NCBI RefSeq assembly: GCF_029223525.1
Contig: NZ_JARHTQ010000004.1
Coordinates: forward strand, 1-64,000
From: Streptantibioticus ferralitis
GTDB taxonomy: Bacteria > Actinomycetota > Actinomycetes > Streptomycetales > Streptomycetaceae
DNA length: 64,000 nt
Direction: 5' to 3'
The number at the start of each line of letters is the position of its first letter. Position 1 is the first letter of the stretch. The translations under genes and the position numbers were made by a program. The notes under the pieces are model-generated. The model did no database searches, had not been told where the DNA came from, and saw only the letters and a program-made list of their open reading frames with translations. Shown piece by piece: positions 26,574-35,106 of the stretch.

Positions 26574-27821
26574 ATGCGCGTACTGATCGCCACCGCAGGA
26601 TCGCACGGGGACGTCGTTCCCTACACCGGCCTGGGGCTGCGTCTGCGGGCAGCCGGACACGAGGTGTCGGTCGCCACCCACACGCGCTCCGCCGAACTGG
26701 TTCGTCGCTGTGGCCTGTGCTTCCATCCGCTGCCGCTGGACGATCAGGCCATGGGTGAACCGGGGCGGGGATCGGGGGATGGCGGCCGTGGCGTTCTCCT
26801 CTCCCCGGTCCAGCAGATGCGGCTGGCGCGCCAATTGGCACCGAAGATGGCCGATGCGGTGGCCGGCGCCTGCGCTTCCGGTGCCGAAGTCCTGCTGGTC
26901 TCCGGCAGCCTGGCGCCCCTGGGGTTGGTGGCGGCAGTTGGTCTGTGCCTGCCCAGCATCGGCGTCTTCCTCCAACCGCTGGCTCCCACCCGGGAGTTCC
27001 CGCCGGTCGTCCTCGGCACGCCGTCGCTGGGGAGGCTCGGCAACCTGACCGCGGGATACTGCGCCCAGTCCTTGCTGGCGTGTGCGTTCGGACCGGGAGT
27101 GCGTCATCTGCGGTGTCGGTTCGGTGTGACACGGCAGGCCCTGCGGCGCCGGTGGGCGACCTGGCAGGTGTACCACGGATTCAGTCCGGTGGTGGTCCCC
27201 AGACCCGTCGACTGGCGGCCGGGCATGGAGGTGGCTGGTTACTGGTGGCCGTCGCAGACCCTGGACTGGGAGCCCGAGCCCAGGCTGGCGGACTTCCTGC
27301 GGTCCGGCCCACCGCCGGTGTACGTGGGATTGGGCAGCATGGCGGTCGGTGACCCGGAATCGGTCGGGCGATGTGTGGCACGGGCTCTCAAACTCGCCAA
27401 GGTACGCGGCGTCGTGCAGGCAGGCTGGGCCGGGCTGTCGATCGAGGGGGACGATGTGCTCACCGTCGGTGAGGTCCCGCACGCCGAGCTGTTTCCGCGC
27501 ATGTCGGCGGTCGTCCACCATGCGGGCGCTGGAACCACAGCGGCCGGCTTACGCGCGGGGGTGCCGTCGGTCCAGGTGCCGGTGATGCTGGACCAGCCGT
27601 TCTGGGCGTCGCGTCTGGTTGCCCTCGACGTCAGTCCGGGCAGTATTCCCTTGCGGCGGCTGTCCGCCGAAGACCTCGCCGCGGCCATCCGGAAGGCGGT
27701 GTGCGACCCTCGCTACCACCGGCGCGCGCGGCAGTTGGCGGTATCGATCAGAGCGGAGGACGGCGCTGGTCGCGTCCTGGCTGCGGTGGAGCGTCTGGCC
27801 GACGGAGGACGATGCCGGTAA
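26574..27821 (+). CDS. GT1-family glycosyltransferase (UGT/MGT type)
   Basis: A 415-residue GT-B enzyme. N-terminal MRVLIATAGSHGDVVPYTGL-GLRLRAAGHEVSVATH is typical of sterol/flavonoid/macrolide glycosyltransferases. The C-terminal nucleotide-sugar site reads PPVYVGLGSMAVGDPE, GEVPHAELFPRMSAVVHHAG-AGTT and VPVMLDQPFWASRLV, with the donor-binding His in HHAGAGTT. Closest in feel to ergosterol/sterol-type 3-beta-glucosyltransferases. Same strand and 50 bp after the acyltransferase-methyltransferase fusion, so probably the same operon: glycosylation, then acyl and methyl decoration. Acceptor unknown. Confidence 0.88.
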   Translation: MRVLIATAGSHGDVVPYTGLGLRLRAAGHEVSVATHTRSAELVRRCGLCFHPLPLDDQAMGEPGRGSGDGGRGVLLSPVQQMRLARQLAPKMADAVAGACASGAEVLLVSGSLAPLGLVAAVGLCLPSIGVFLQPLAPTREFPPVVLGTPSLGRLGNLTAGYCAQSLLACAFGPGVRHLRCRFGVTRQALRRRWATWQVYHGFSPVVVPRPVDWRPGMEVAGYWWPSQTLDWEPEPRLADFLRSGPPPVYVGLGSMAVGDPESVGRCVARALKLAKVRGVVQAGWAGLSIEGDDVLTVGEVPHAELFPRMSAVVHHAGAGTTAAGLRAGVPSVQVPVMLDQPFWASRLVALDVSPGSIPLRRLSAEDLAAAIRKAVCDPRYHRRARQLAVSIRAEDGAGRVLAAVERLADGGRCR

Positions 27822-28563
27822 CCTGTGCGGCTCGAATGATCACCGCTTCTGGGCGAGCGACATATGCGTACTCGTTGATGACGCCGCCGAGGACGCGGGT
27901 GTGCAGGAGTGTGCGGTTGGCCGACGCAGGGACCGATGGTGCCGTGGTCGGGTTCGATGCTCCGGTGGGTTTCGGCGCGTTCGGGGCGGTCATCGCGTAC
28001 CGCCGTGTCGTAGAGCTCAGTTGGCCGCCGTCGAGGCCGCGGGGGCGGCGGTGCAGGTAGTAGATCGCGGACTGGGCCGTGGCCGGGTCGGGGATTTTGG
28101 TCGGGTCGGTGTGAATGCCGAAGTAGCCTTCCAGGCCGTGTGTGGTGAGGACCGCGGTGGTCCGGGACGGCCTGGTGTCCATGCCCAACACTTCTGTGAC
28201 CAGGGGTAGGCAGTCGGCCAGGTGCTGGCTGAAGGCCGTGCTGTGGACCGGCAGCACCGGCGAGCGACGGCCCTTGCGTGACAGTCGGCCGGTCAGTGGG
28301 TCCATCACCGTCCCGGCGGTGAAGTCGGCTTGCCGGGAGAGTGCGTACGAGAGGAGCGCATCGGCTCGGCCTGCCGCGAGGAAGTTCTCGAACCGGCAGA
28401 TCGGCGTCGGCACGACTTCTTTGCGACCAGGCGGCGGTGCCAGCGCAGGGGTGCCGGTGACCGGGTGCGGGTAGCAGCGCGCGATAGGTGTGGTCGTCCA
28501 CAGGACGGTGATCGACTTGAACGGGCGCGCTCCCGCACGGTCGTGCTTTACGCGCTCCCGCAC
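27822..28563 (-). pseudogene. Frameshifted 2-oxoglutarate/Fe(II) dioxygenase
   Basis: The frame shows FENFLAAGRADALLSYAL, then LEGYFGIHTDPTKIPD (first His and Asp of the iron site) and AIYYLHRRPRGLDGGQL. There a single base is missing (CTGAGCTC where CTGGAGCTC is expected, about 28017-28020). ELYDTAVRDDRPERAETH and RSIEPDHGTI continue in another frame, and a second indel returns to PASANRTLLHTRV. The C-terminus then reads VLGGVINEYAYVA, as at the end of rve transposases, so the true 3' end (with the last His and the Arg for 2-oxoglutarate) is lost. It probably once belonged to the convergent glyco-locus. Confidence 0.6.
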
Positions 28564-28573
28564 GGTCGTGCTT
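28527..28573 (+). repeat. 25-bp tandem duplication
   Basis: GCGCTCCCGCACGGTCGTGC plus TT occurs at 28527-28548 and again at 28552-28573 (period 25). It covers the 5' end of the broken dioxygenase and touches the Lrp stop codon, so it extended the former N-terminus (repeated VRER/AGAR residues). Confidence 0.8.
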
Positions 28574-29028
28574 CAGCGGTCGACTGGCAGGACACGTGGT
28601 TCCTTGATGCGTTTCATGATGATTTGCGAGTTGACTTCCGTGACGCCGGGCAGGGCGGTGAGCCGTTCGATCCACAGCTGCTCGTAGGCGGTGATGTCGG
28701 CGACGGCGATACGCAGCAGGCAGCCGGGGCTGCCGAAGAGTCGGTACGCCTCGATGACGTCCGGGATCTCCTGCAGAGCGGCCTCGACCGCCTCGACCGC
28801 CTCCCGGTCCCGACTGACCTCGATCGACACGAGTACCTCGAAGCCCCGGCCGACGGATTCGGGATCGATCACGGCGCGGTAGCCCTGGATGACGCCGTCC
28901 TGTTCCAGCTGGCGCACCCTGCGCAGGCAGGGGGAGGCGGTGAGCCCAACGCGTTGAGCCAGTTCCTGGTTGGGCAGCCGGCCATCCTGCTGAAGCTCGC
29001 GCAAGATTCTGCGATCAATCTCGTCCAT
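28573..29028 (-). CDS. Lrp/AsnC-family transcriptional regulator
   Basis: A 151-residue regulator. N-terminal HTH (MDEIDRRILRELQQDGRLPN; GLTASPCLRRVRQLEQDGVI) and C-terminal RAM effector domain (FEVLVSIEVSRDREAVEAVE; RLFGSPGCLLRIAVADITAY). ATG 29028 matches the family start; upstream codons are open but atypical. It is divergent from the asparaginase-aspartase pair with a 217-bp gap rich in A/T near 29030-29100, so it is the likely sensor (aspartate/asparagine) and regulator of that pair. Confidence 0.88.
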   Translation of the reverse strand: MDEIDRRILRELQQDGRLPNQELAQRVGLTASPCLRRVRQLEQDGVIQGYRAVIDPESVGRGFEVLVSIEVSRDREAVEAVEAALQEIPDVIEAYRLFGSPGCLLRIAVADITAYEQLWIERLTALPGVTEVNSQIIMKRIKEPRVLPVDR

Positions 29029-29245
29029 GGCGCAATTATCCACTCCAATCACGCCTGCGACCCCGAGAATGCGCCACCAAATTGCGCACAATTCATCCTA
29101 TTATTGCGTGCTGGCAGGCCCGCTGACCGGCGGTGTCGTAGGGGCGTGCACCGGAGCTGCCGCACGAGCCGACGCGGGGGGCGCACGACCGTTTCCGGCC
29201 GCTGCCGCTCCGGGCGGCGTTCATCTGTATGAGGAGCATGGACAC

Positions 29246-30262
29246 ATGGGACGCGTCGTCGTCATCAGTACCGGCGGGACGATCGCCAGCCGCTGGCAGG
29301 GTTCCGGATACGCCGCCGAGGCGCACGGCCGCGAGGTGCTGGCCGCCGCCGCGGTGCCGGAAGGGATCGTGATGGAGGTCGTCGACCTGTTCACCGTGAA
29401 CAGCTCGCGGCTGACGGCGGCACACCAACTCACCTTGTTGCGCACGGTGCATGATGTGCTTGCCGATCCGGAAGTGGACGGCATCGTGGTCACCCACGGC
29501 ACGGACACCCTGGAGGAGTCGGCCTTCCTGGTGGATCTCCACCACGACGATCCGCGGCCCGTGGTGTTCACCGGCGCACAGCGCCCCCTTGAGTCGGTGG
29601 GCGGCGACGCGGCCGGCAACCTCCACGACGCGCTGGTCACCGCCGCGTCGGTCCGCGACCTCGGCGTGCTGGTCGTCTTCGACGGCTCGGTACACGCGGC
29701 TCGCGGCACCGTGAAGACGCACACGCTCGCCCCCGACGCGTTCGGCGACCCGTCAGGCGAGCGCGTCGCGGATGTCGGCTCCGGCACCGTCTCCGTGCGC
29801 CGACGCCCCGACCGCCCGACACCGCTGGCTCTGCCGGGCGTGAACGTGACCGCACCGCGCGTCGACATCGTCATGCACCACTGCGACGCCGACCCGCTGT
29901 TCTTGAAGGCGGCGGTGGGCGCCGGCGCCCAGGGCATCGTGCTGGTCGGCACCGGCGCGGGCAACACGACTCCCGAGATCGCCGAGGCCGTCACCGCGGC
30001 GGTCGCATCCGGTGTGCTCGTGGCCCTGACGACCCGCGTTCCGGCCGGGCCGGTGGCGGAAATCTACACCGGTGGCGGGGCGGTCGACCTTGCCGCGGCC
30101 GGGGCGGTACTGACCGGCACGCTGCGGGCCGGGCAGGCACGGATCGCCGTCGTCGCCGCGCTGCTGGCTGCCGACGCCCCCGCCGCGCGCGCGAAGACGC
30201 TCCGGCGGATAGTCCACCGTCGCGTCGCCGCCCCGGCAGTCGCAGCACTCGGTCGCACCTGA
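29246..30262 (+). CDS. L-asparaginase
   Basis: A 338-residue asparaginase. Both threonine motifs are present: VVVISTGGTIASR (residues 4-16) and VVTHGTDTLEESAFLVDLH (about 84-102, with the T-D-K-type active site), plus AAGNLHDALVTAASV and KTHTLAPDAFG. ATG 29246 has GAGGAG 9 bp upstream. No signal peptide with this start, so cytoplasmic; an upstream in-frame extension is open but lacks a clear start. It hydrolyses asparagine to aspartate and ammonia; the next gene then deaminates aspartate. Confidence 0.92.
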   Translation: MGRVVVISTGGTIASRWQGSGYAAEAHGREVLAAAAVPEGIVMEVVDLFTVNSSRLTAAHQLTLLRTVHDVLADPEVDGIVVTHGTDTLEESAFLVDLHHDDPRPVVFTGAQRPLESVGGDAAGNLHDALVTAASVRDLGVLVVFDGSVHAARGTVKTHTLAPDAFGDPSGERVADVGSGTVSVRRRPDRPTPLALPGVNVTAPRVDIVMHHCDADPLFLKAAVGAGAQGIVLVGTGAGNTTPEIAEAVTAAVASGVLVALTTRVPAGPVAEIYTGGGAVDLAAAGAVLTGTLRAGQARIAVVAALLAADAPAARAKTLRRIVHRRVAAPAVAALGRT

Positions 30263-30317
30263 TCTGCCGACGTCCTTCGAAGCCCGCAAGCCCCGCCCCG
30301 TCATGAACAGGAATGTG

Positions 30318-31847
30318 ATGGCACTCGCCACCGGCCCCTCCGACACAGCTGCCGCCGATCCGACCAGCACGGCCGGCGCCGCCCCGTCCAGCACAGCGGT
30401 CGCCCGCACGGGCGCAGCCCCGCGCCACCGCAGTGAGCATGACCTGCTCGGCGACCGCGAGGTCCCCGCCGCCGCCTACTACGGCGTGCACACCCTTCGC
30501 GCGACGGAGAACTTCCCCATCACCGGTACGCCCATCTCGGCCTACCCGGACCTCGTGGTCGCGCTCGCCTGTGTCAAGCAAGCCGCCGCCTCGGCCAACC
30601 GCGATCTCGGCCTGTTGGACGACCGCAGGGCGGCCGCCATCCAGGCCGCTTGCGAGGAGATACGTACGGGACGGCTGCACGACCAGTTCGTCGTCGACGT
30701 CATCCAGGGCGGGGCCGGCACGTCGACCAACATGAACGCCAACGAGGTCATCGCCAACCGCGCGTTGGAGATCCTCGGCCACGACCGCGGCGAGTACCGG
30801 CACCTGCACCCTCTTGAACACGTCAACGCCGGACAGAGCACCAACGATGTGTACCCGACCGCCGTCAAGGTGGCCCTGCACTTCGTCGTCCACCGACTGC
30901 TGGATGCCATGGATGTGCTGCGGCAGGCCTTCGCGGCCAAGGCCGACGAGTTCGCGGACGTCCTCAAGATGGGCCGTACCCAGCTGCAGGACGCGGTCCC
31001 CATGACGCTCGGCCAGGAATTCGCCGCGTATGCCGTCATGCTCGGCGAGGACCGGATGCGTCTGGAGGAAGCCTGTGACCTGATCCATGAGATCAACCTC
31101 GGCGGAACCGCGATCGGCACCGGCCTCAACGCCCACCCGCGATACGCGGCTGTCGCCCGCGACCACCTCAGAGCCATCACCGGCATACCGCTTACGGTCG
31201 CCGGAGACCTCGTCGAAGCCACCCAGGATGCCGGGGCGTTCGTCCAACTGTCCGGAGTGCTCAAGCGCATCGCGGTGAAGCTCTCCAAGACCTGCAACGA
31301 CCTGCGCCTGCTCTCCTGCGGCCCGCGGGCGGGCTTCGGTGAGATCAACCTGCCGCCCGTACAAGCCGGTTCCAGCATCATGCCCGGCAAGGTCAACCCG
31401 GTGATTCCCGAAGTCGTCAACCAGATCGCCTTCGAGGTCATCGGCAATGACGTCACCGTCACCCTCGCCGCCGAGGCGGGCCAGTTGCAGCTCAACGCCT
31501 TCGAGCCGATCATCGTGCACACCCTGCTCAAGAGCCTGGATCACCTGCGAGCCGGATGCCTGACCCTCGCCGACCGGTGCGTCACCGGGATCACGGCCAA
31601 CCGCGAACACCTCGCCCAGGTCGTTGGGCGGTCGATCGGCCTTGCCACCGCGCTCAACCCGTACATCGGCTACGAGCAAGCCACCGCCGTCGCCCAGGAA
31701 GCGCTCGCCACCGGCGGCAGCGTCCAGGAGCTCGTCCTGGCCAAGGGCCTGCTCACCAAGGAACGGCTCCGGGAGATCCTGCGACCGAACAACCTGGCCC
31801 GACCCCCGGCCCCGGTCCGGGCCGACGCAGCCCCCAACGAGGCGTGA
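30318..31847 (+). CDS. aspA: Aspartate ammonia-lyase
   Basis: A 509-residue member of the fumarase/aspartase superfamily. The signature GSSIMPGKVNP lies at about residues 351-361, with GGAGTSTNMNANEV, NAGQSTNDVYPTAVK and MGRTQLQDAVPMTLGQEF upstream, all aspartase-type (the LQDAVPMTLGQEF block separates it from fumarase). The first 35 residues are an Ala/Thr-rich extension. ATG 30318 has AGGA 5 bp upstream; ATG 30303 is the alternative. It converts aspartate to fumarate and ammonia and is the second step after the asparaginase in the Lrp-linked module. Confidence 0.93.
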   Translation: MALATGPSDTAAADPTSTAGAAPSSTAVARTGAAPRHRSEHDLLGDREVPAAAYYGVHTLRATENFPITGTPISAYPDLVVALACVKQAAASANRDLGLLDDRRAAAIQAACEEIRTGRLHDQFVVDVIQGGAGTSTNMNANEVIANRALEILGHDRGEYRHLHPLEHVNAGQSTNDVYPTAVKVALHFVVHRLLDAMDVLRQAFAAKADEFADVLKMGRTQLQDAVPMTLGQEFAAYAVMLGEDRMRLEEACDLIHEINLGGTAIGTGLNAHPRYAAVARDHLRAITGIPLTVAGDLVEATQDAGAFVQLSGVLKRIAVKLSKTCNDLRLLSCGPRAGFGEINLPPVQAGSSIMPGKVNPVIPEVVNQIAFEVIGNDVTVTLAAEAGQLQLNAFEPIIVHTLLKSLDHLRAGCLTLADRCVTGITANREHLAQVVGRSIGLATALNPYIGYEQATAVAQEALATGGSVQELVLAKGLLTKERLREILRPNNLARPPAPVRADAAPNEA

Positions 31848-31863
31848 AGCCGACTTCGCATGC

Positions 31864-31921
31864 GAACCGCCGCGGGGTGACGGACGGACCACGAGGATCC
31901 GGCGTCACCCCGCCGCGGTTC
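31864..31921 (+). terminator. Terminator after aspA
   Basis: A 19-bp inverted repeat with one mismatch (31864-31882 with 31903-31921) separated by 20 nt, beginning 17 bp after the aspA stop. Confidence 0.7.
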
Positions 31922-31929
31922 GGGGACGC

Positions 31930-31992
31930 AGGACAGACCCCACATGGGGGTACCGGCGTCTCCACGGCGACCTGCGCCCGCCCTGGGCGTAA
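31930..31992 (+). pseudogene. Transposase remnant (WGYRRxHGxL motif)
   Basis: TDPTWGYRRLHGDLRPPWA matches the NPxWGYRRIxGEL block just before the rve core of IS3/IS481-type transposases. Only about 20 codons remain. Confidence 0.5.
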
Positions 31993-32061
31993 CGGCGGCC
32001 GCGTCCGGCAAAGGGCAACATTGCGCGATTCGGGGCTGCTGCGCCATCGCCGCTACCCGAG

Positions 32062-33012
32062 CTACGACGTGTGCTCGCCTGGGACAACCGCGAACTCTGG
32101 CATGACCTCGGCAGCCAGCCGCTCGGCGTGTTCGCCGGGCGCGAACAGCGGCGTGAACAACACGAGTTCGGCGCCAGCAGCGACAACCTCACGCAGCTGG
32201 CGGACACAGTCCCCGGGCGTTCCCGCGATCGCAGCAGCCTCGATCTCGGGCGACTGCCTCATATAGAGCGCGGCCAACTCGGCGTTGATCCGGTCGCGCG
32301 CCCGCTGGGCGTCGTCGTCCACCGCGATGTAGACGCGCTTGGCGATCGCGAAGTCCCCCGTCGGCCTGCCGGACTCGGCCAGCGCCCGCCGCACGATCTG
32401 GACCTGGTCGGCGAACTTCGCGGTCGGGACCTGGCCCGCGCCGAAGAAGCCACTGAACAGGCCGGGGCTCAGCACGGCACGCCGCAACGCGGTGCGCCCA
32501 CTGCCGCCGAACCACAACGGCGGACAGGGCTTCTGGAAGGGCTTCGGCTCCATGGCCGCGTCCGCCAACTGCCAGAACTCCCCGGCGAAGTCGACGCGGG
32601 AATCACGCCACAGGCGCGTCATCACCTCGATGCCCTCGGTGAAGCGCGCGACGTAGCGTTCCGGGTCGACGCCGAAGGCCGCGAAGGGCCGTCCCTTTCC
32701 GCCCGTGCCGAACCCGATCTCGATCCGGCCTCGGCTGATCTGGTCCAGCGAACTGATGCTTTTCGCGAGGTGGACCGGGCTGTGCAAGGTGGACACGAAC
32801 ACCGCACATCCCAGGCGTAGCCGCTGCGTGCACGCGGCCGCGCAGGTCATGATCTCGATCGGTCCGAGCAGCGGCTTCGACCCCAGTGTCTGTTCCTGCG
32901 CCCACGCGCTGTCGAAGCCCAACTGCTCCACACGCGTGAGGTAAGCGCGGAACGCGTTGGGGTCGAAATCGCCGTCGGCATAGAACTGTGGGATCGAGAT
33001 CGCGAATCTCAT
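32062..33012 (-). CDS. LLM-class F420-dependent oxidoreductase
   Basis: A 316-residue luciferase-like TIM-barrel protein. MRFAISIPQFYADGDFDPNA, RVEQLGFDSAWAQEQTLGSK, RLRLGCAVFVSTLHSPVHLA, DQISRGRIEIGFGTGGKGRP and PPLWFGGSGRTALRRAV are all family hallmarks. ATG 33012 has AAGGTG 6 bp upstream. Unlike the other LLM protein in the window it is of the longer 'TIGR03619/alkanal-like' size class. Substrate unknown. Confidence 0.86.
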   Translation of the reverse strand: MRFAISIPQFYADGDFDPNAFRAYLTRVEQLGFDSAWAQEQTLGSKPLLGPIEIMTCAAACTQRLRLGCAVFVSTLHSPVHLAKSISSLDQISRGRIEIGFGTGGKGRPFAAFGVDPERYVARFTEGIEVMTRLWRDSRVDFAGEFWQLADAAMEPKPFQKPCPPLWFGGSGRTALRRAVLSPGLFSGFFGAGQVPTAKFADQVQIVRRALAESGRPTGDFAIAKRVYIAVDDDAQRARDRINAELAALYMRQSPEIEAAAIAGTPGDCVRQLREVVAAGAELVLFTPLFAPGEHAERLAAEVMPEFAVVPGEHTS

Positions 33013-33119
33013 GCGGTGCACCTTATTGTGCGTCACTTACCGTGTACCGGGGCGCCACGCCGCTCGCGGGCGCCCGTACAGTACCTCGCCCTCCACGGAG
33101 CTCAGCTTCGGCACCTTCG

Positions 33120-33290
33120 CCCGGCGCGGCGGCTCCTGGTCTTCGCCAGCGTGATGACGCTGGGGCTGAACGTGGCGGACCCGCTGATCACCGACCAGGT
33201 GGACAAGGCTGCGTTCGACGCGGTCGGGCCACTGCTGCTGATCGGATGGGCCGAGGTGGGCCCCGGGATGTTGCAACCCATCAGTGGAGG
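33120..33290 (+). pseudogene. DUF2637/SpdB-like membrane protein remnant
   Basis: The frame reads LLVFASVMTLGLNVADPLIT and then KAAFDAVGPLLLIGWAEVGP, the two-helix core of DUF2637 (SpdB2-type) proteins found on actinomycete integrative and conjugative elements. N- and C-terminal parts are missing. A relic of a mobile element. Confidence 0.55.
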
Positions 33291-33356
33291 CCCTGTAGGG
33301 GAGCCGACTGCGGTGACGATGGATGGGGGAATCGGAGGATCGTTCCAGATGCTGTG

Positions 33357-33610
33357 CCGGCCACCGCATCGAGTTGAGCGACGTGCAGGTCAGCCCCAGA
33401 ATCGTATTTTCGAGCGGGACGGTCTGCTGCGCTTTCGCCCGCCTCGACGAGGCCCGCAGCCGAGACACCGGCGGCGCTGGCCTCGGCCTGGCCATCGGCC
33501 GCGAGATCGCCGTACGGCACGGCGGCACACTGCACGCGGCGGACAGCCCACGCGGGGCGCGACTGGTCACCGGACTTTCCCGCGCTGTCGACAGCGGCCC
33601 CGGTGCGTAA
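33357..33610 (+). pseudogene. Histidine kinase C-terminal (HATPase) remnant
   Basis: FARLDEARSRDTGGAGLGLA and IGREIAVRHGGTLHAADSPR are the F box, G2 box and tail of a two-component sensor kinase. The N and G1 boxes and the whole sensor are missing, and the upstream part of the frame does not match. It ends at TAA 33608-33610 inside a good terminator. Confidence 0.6.
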
Positions 33611-33621
33611 CACCGGGGCCG
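33595..33621 (+). terminator. Hairpin terminator of the kinase remnant
   Basis: CGGCCCCGGTG-CGTAA-CACCGGGGCCG, a perfect 11-bp stem followed by TCCCTTT. Confidence 0.7.
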
Positions 33622-33673
33622 TCCCTTTCGGGCCGCCGCACGTGAGAATGAACGACCCTGTTTTCAACAGTAG

Positions 33674-33688
33674 TCCGGATAATCCGGA
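33674..33688. promoter_or_regulatory. Near-palindrome in AT-rich upstream region
   Basis: TCCGGATAATCCGGA is a near-perfect palindrome in a notably A/T-rich 100-bp patch upstream of the small hypothetical gene; a possible operator. Confidence 0.3.
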
Positions 33689-33779
33689 ATAGCGGAAACA
33701 ATATGCACTATTCGAAGAGTGTTTCGGCGCCTCCGGAGTGCGTTTGGGGTTACCGAAGGCATTTCGTGCGTCGGTGATC

Positions 33780-34082
33780 ATGCTGTGGCCGGATCCGCCG
33801 CGCCGGATCACGGTCGCCGGGCAGGCGGTCGATGTGGGATGGTTCCCGGCCGGGCGGGACCGGTGCGAAGTGTGCGTACCGTCCAACGGCGCGGGCCGCT
33901 GGGGCCTGCTCGTCGTGCCCCGCGAACGCGAATTCGGCGAGCCCGAAATGCTGATGGCCGCCGCCGGTTCTGTGGACCGACCCGCTGCCGACGCCTGGAT
34001 CGCCGCGGCCACCGCCGACTGGATGTCCGGGGGCGAGCAGTGCGCCAGGGAGGCGCTCTGCGGCTCACCCCTGGTGACCTGA
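33780..34082 (+). CDS. Hypothetical small protein
   Basis: A 100-residue frame (from ATG 33780) with Streptomyces-like third-base bias, reading RRITVAGQAVDVGWFPAGRD and GLLVVPREREFGEPEMLMAA, ending SGGEQCAREALCGSPLVT. Four cysteines, two in RCEVC. A longer start at GTG 33738 would add a segment with rare codons, including TTA (a bldA codon), and has no good RBS. No family recognised. Confidence 0.45.
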   Translation: MLWPDPPRRITVAGQAVDVGWFPAGRDRCEVCVPSNGAGRWGLLVVPREREFGEPEMLMAAAGSVDRPAADAWIAAATADWMSGGEQCAREALCGSPLVT

Positions 34083-34178
34083 TCATCGTCCTCGGTCCGG
34101 TGGGAATCCTGGACCGCCTGACGGACTGCGGCGCCGGTGCGCACCGCTGCCGCACCTACACCGCTGCCCTCGGCGCCT

Positions 34179-34433
34179 TCAGCCCTCCGCGGGGGCGGCG
34201 GCCGCGGGATGGCAGGTGAAGCCGAGACGCCTCATCGCGCGGGTGACCTCCGCCGCGGTGAAGTCCCGCCGGTCCTGGCGGGTGATCACCGCGCCCACCT
34301 GTTTGACCGGGTAGGTCCGCCGTCCGATCCGGACGGATTCGCCCACGATGAGCTCGGGCTTGATGCCGCTCATCGCCTGTTGCACCTCGCTCGCGATCAG
34401 ATCGAAGGGGTAGCCGGCGATGACGCAGCGCAT
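34179..34433 (-). CDS. Conserved small protein found with cold-shock genes
   Basis: An 84-residue protein: MRCVIAGYPFDLIASEVQQA, VGESVRIGRRTYPVKQVGAV, ITRQDRRDFTAAEVTRAMRR and LGFTCH. I recognise this as the small conserved Streptomyces protein often divergent from a csp gene (annotated in some genomes as SCO5918-like; memory only). ATG 34433 opens the conserved part directly. Function unknown; the basic ITRQDRRDF segment would suit RNA binding, which is inference. Confidence 0.7.
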   Translation of the reverse strand: MRCVIAGYPFDLIASEVQQAMSGIKPELIVGESVRIGRRTYPVKQVGAVITRQDRRDFTAAEVTRAMRRLGFTCHPAAAAPAEG

Positions 34434-34552
34434 AGGGCCTCCGCGGAGGAAGATGGGGATGGCTGTGGGCCACCAGCGTCGCACAGGAAGGCGCAACCGC
34501 CAACAGCAAATTCCGCAGCGAAATCCATCGCCGCCACTATTTCTGTGGTACG

Positions 34553-34687
34553 TTGACGCAGTTGCGGTTTTGGTACCCATGAACCCTGTGTGCACCGGAC
34601 GGTTATGTGAACCTCTGGTGCATTTTGTTTTTCCGGTCTTTCCGGATGGGTCATTGCGGCGACAGAGGTCCGCACGGTGCGGACCTC
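34553..34687 (+). promoter_or_regulatory. Promoter/leader region of the cold-shock gene with hairpin
   Basis: A TTGACG hexamer at 34553-34558 suggests the -35 region, giving a long 5' leader. GAGGTCCGCAC-G-GTGCGGACCTC (34665-34687) is a perfect 11-bp inverted repeat 13 bp before the GAAGGAG ribosome-binding site. Long structured leaders are typical of csp mRNAs. Confidence 0.5.
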
Positions 34688-34717
34688 GTGCACTGCTCCC
34701 GAAGGAGATCGGTCAAC

Positions 34718-34921
34718 ATGGCAACTGGCACTGTGAAGTGGTTCAACGCGGAAAAGGGCTTCGGCTTCATCGAGCAGGACGGTGGCGGCGCCGACGTCTT
34801 CGCCCACTACTCGAACATCGCCACCCAGGGCTTCCGTGAGCTCCAGGAAGGCCAGAAGGTGAGCTTCGACGTCGTGCAGGGCCAGAAGGGCCCGCAGGCC
34901 GAGAACATCCTCCCGGCCTGA
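34718..34921 (+). CDS. Cold-shock protein (CspA family)
   Basis: A 67-residue single cold-shock domain: [20 protein letters not shown] contains RNP1 (KGFGFI), DVFAHYSNI holds RNP2 (VFAHY), then a C-terminal strand. The standard Csp length. ATG 34718 with GAAGGAG upstream. An RNA chaperone that melts mRNA structure. It has a long structured leader and a strong terminator, so a single-gene unit. Confidence 0.97.
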   Translation: MATGTVKWFNAEKGFGFIEQDGGGADVFAHYSNIATQGFRELQEGQKVSFDVVQGQKGPQAENILPA

Positions 34922-34941
34922 CGCCGAGGAAACCACGCGAC

Positions 34942-34973
34942 CGAGGCCCGCACCCGAAGAGGTGCGGGCCTCG
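34942..34973 (+). terminator. Terminator of the cold-shock gene
   Basis: CGAGGCCCGCACC-CGAAGA-GGTGCGGGCCTCG, a perfect 13-bp stem, 20 bp after the stop. Confidence 0.85.
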
Positions 34974-35106
34974 TCCCGCTTCGTAGCGCGTGCAGCAGGT
35001 GACGCTGCTTCCAGGCCAAGATGCGGTCCAGCGGCTCACGCCGGCAGGTCCGCACCCAGGTTCTGGAAATCCACAGTCCCGCAGGTGAGCTGCTCACCGG
35101 AGTTCT

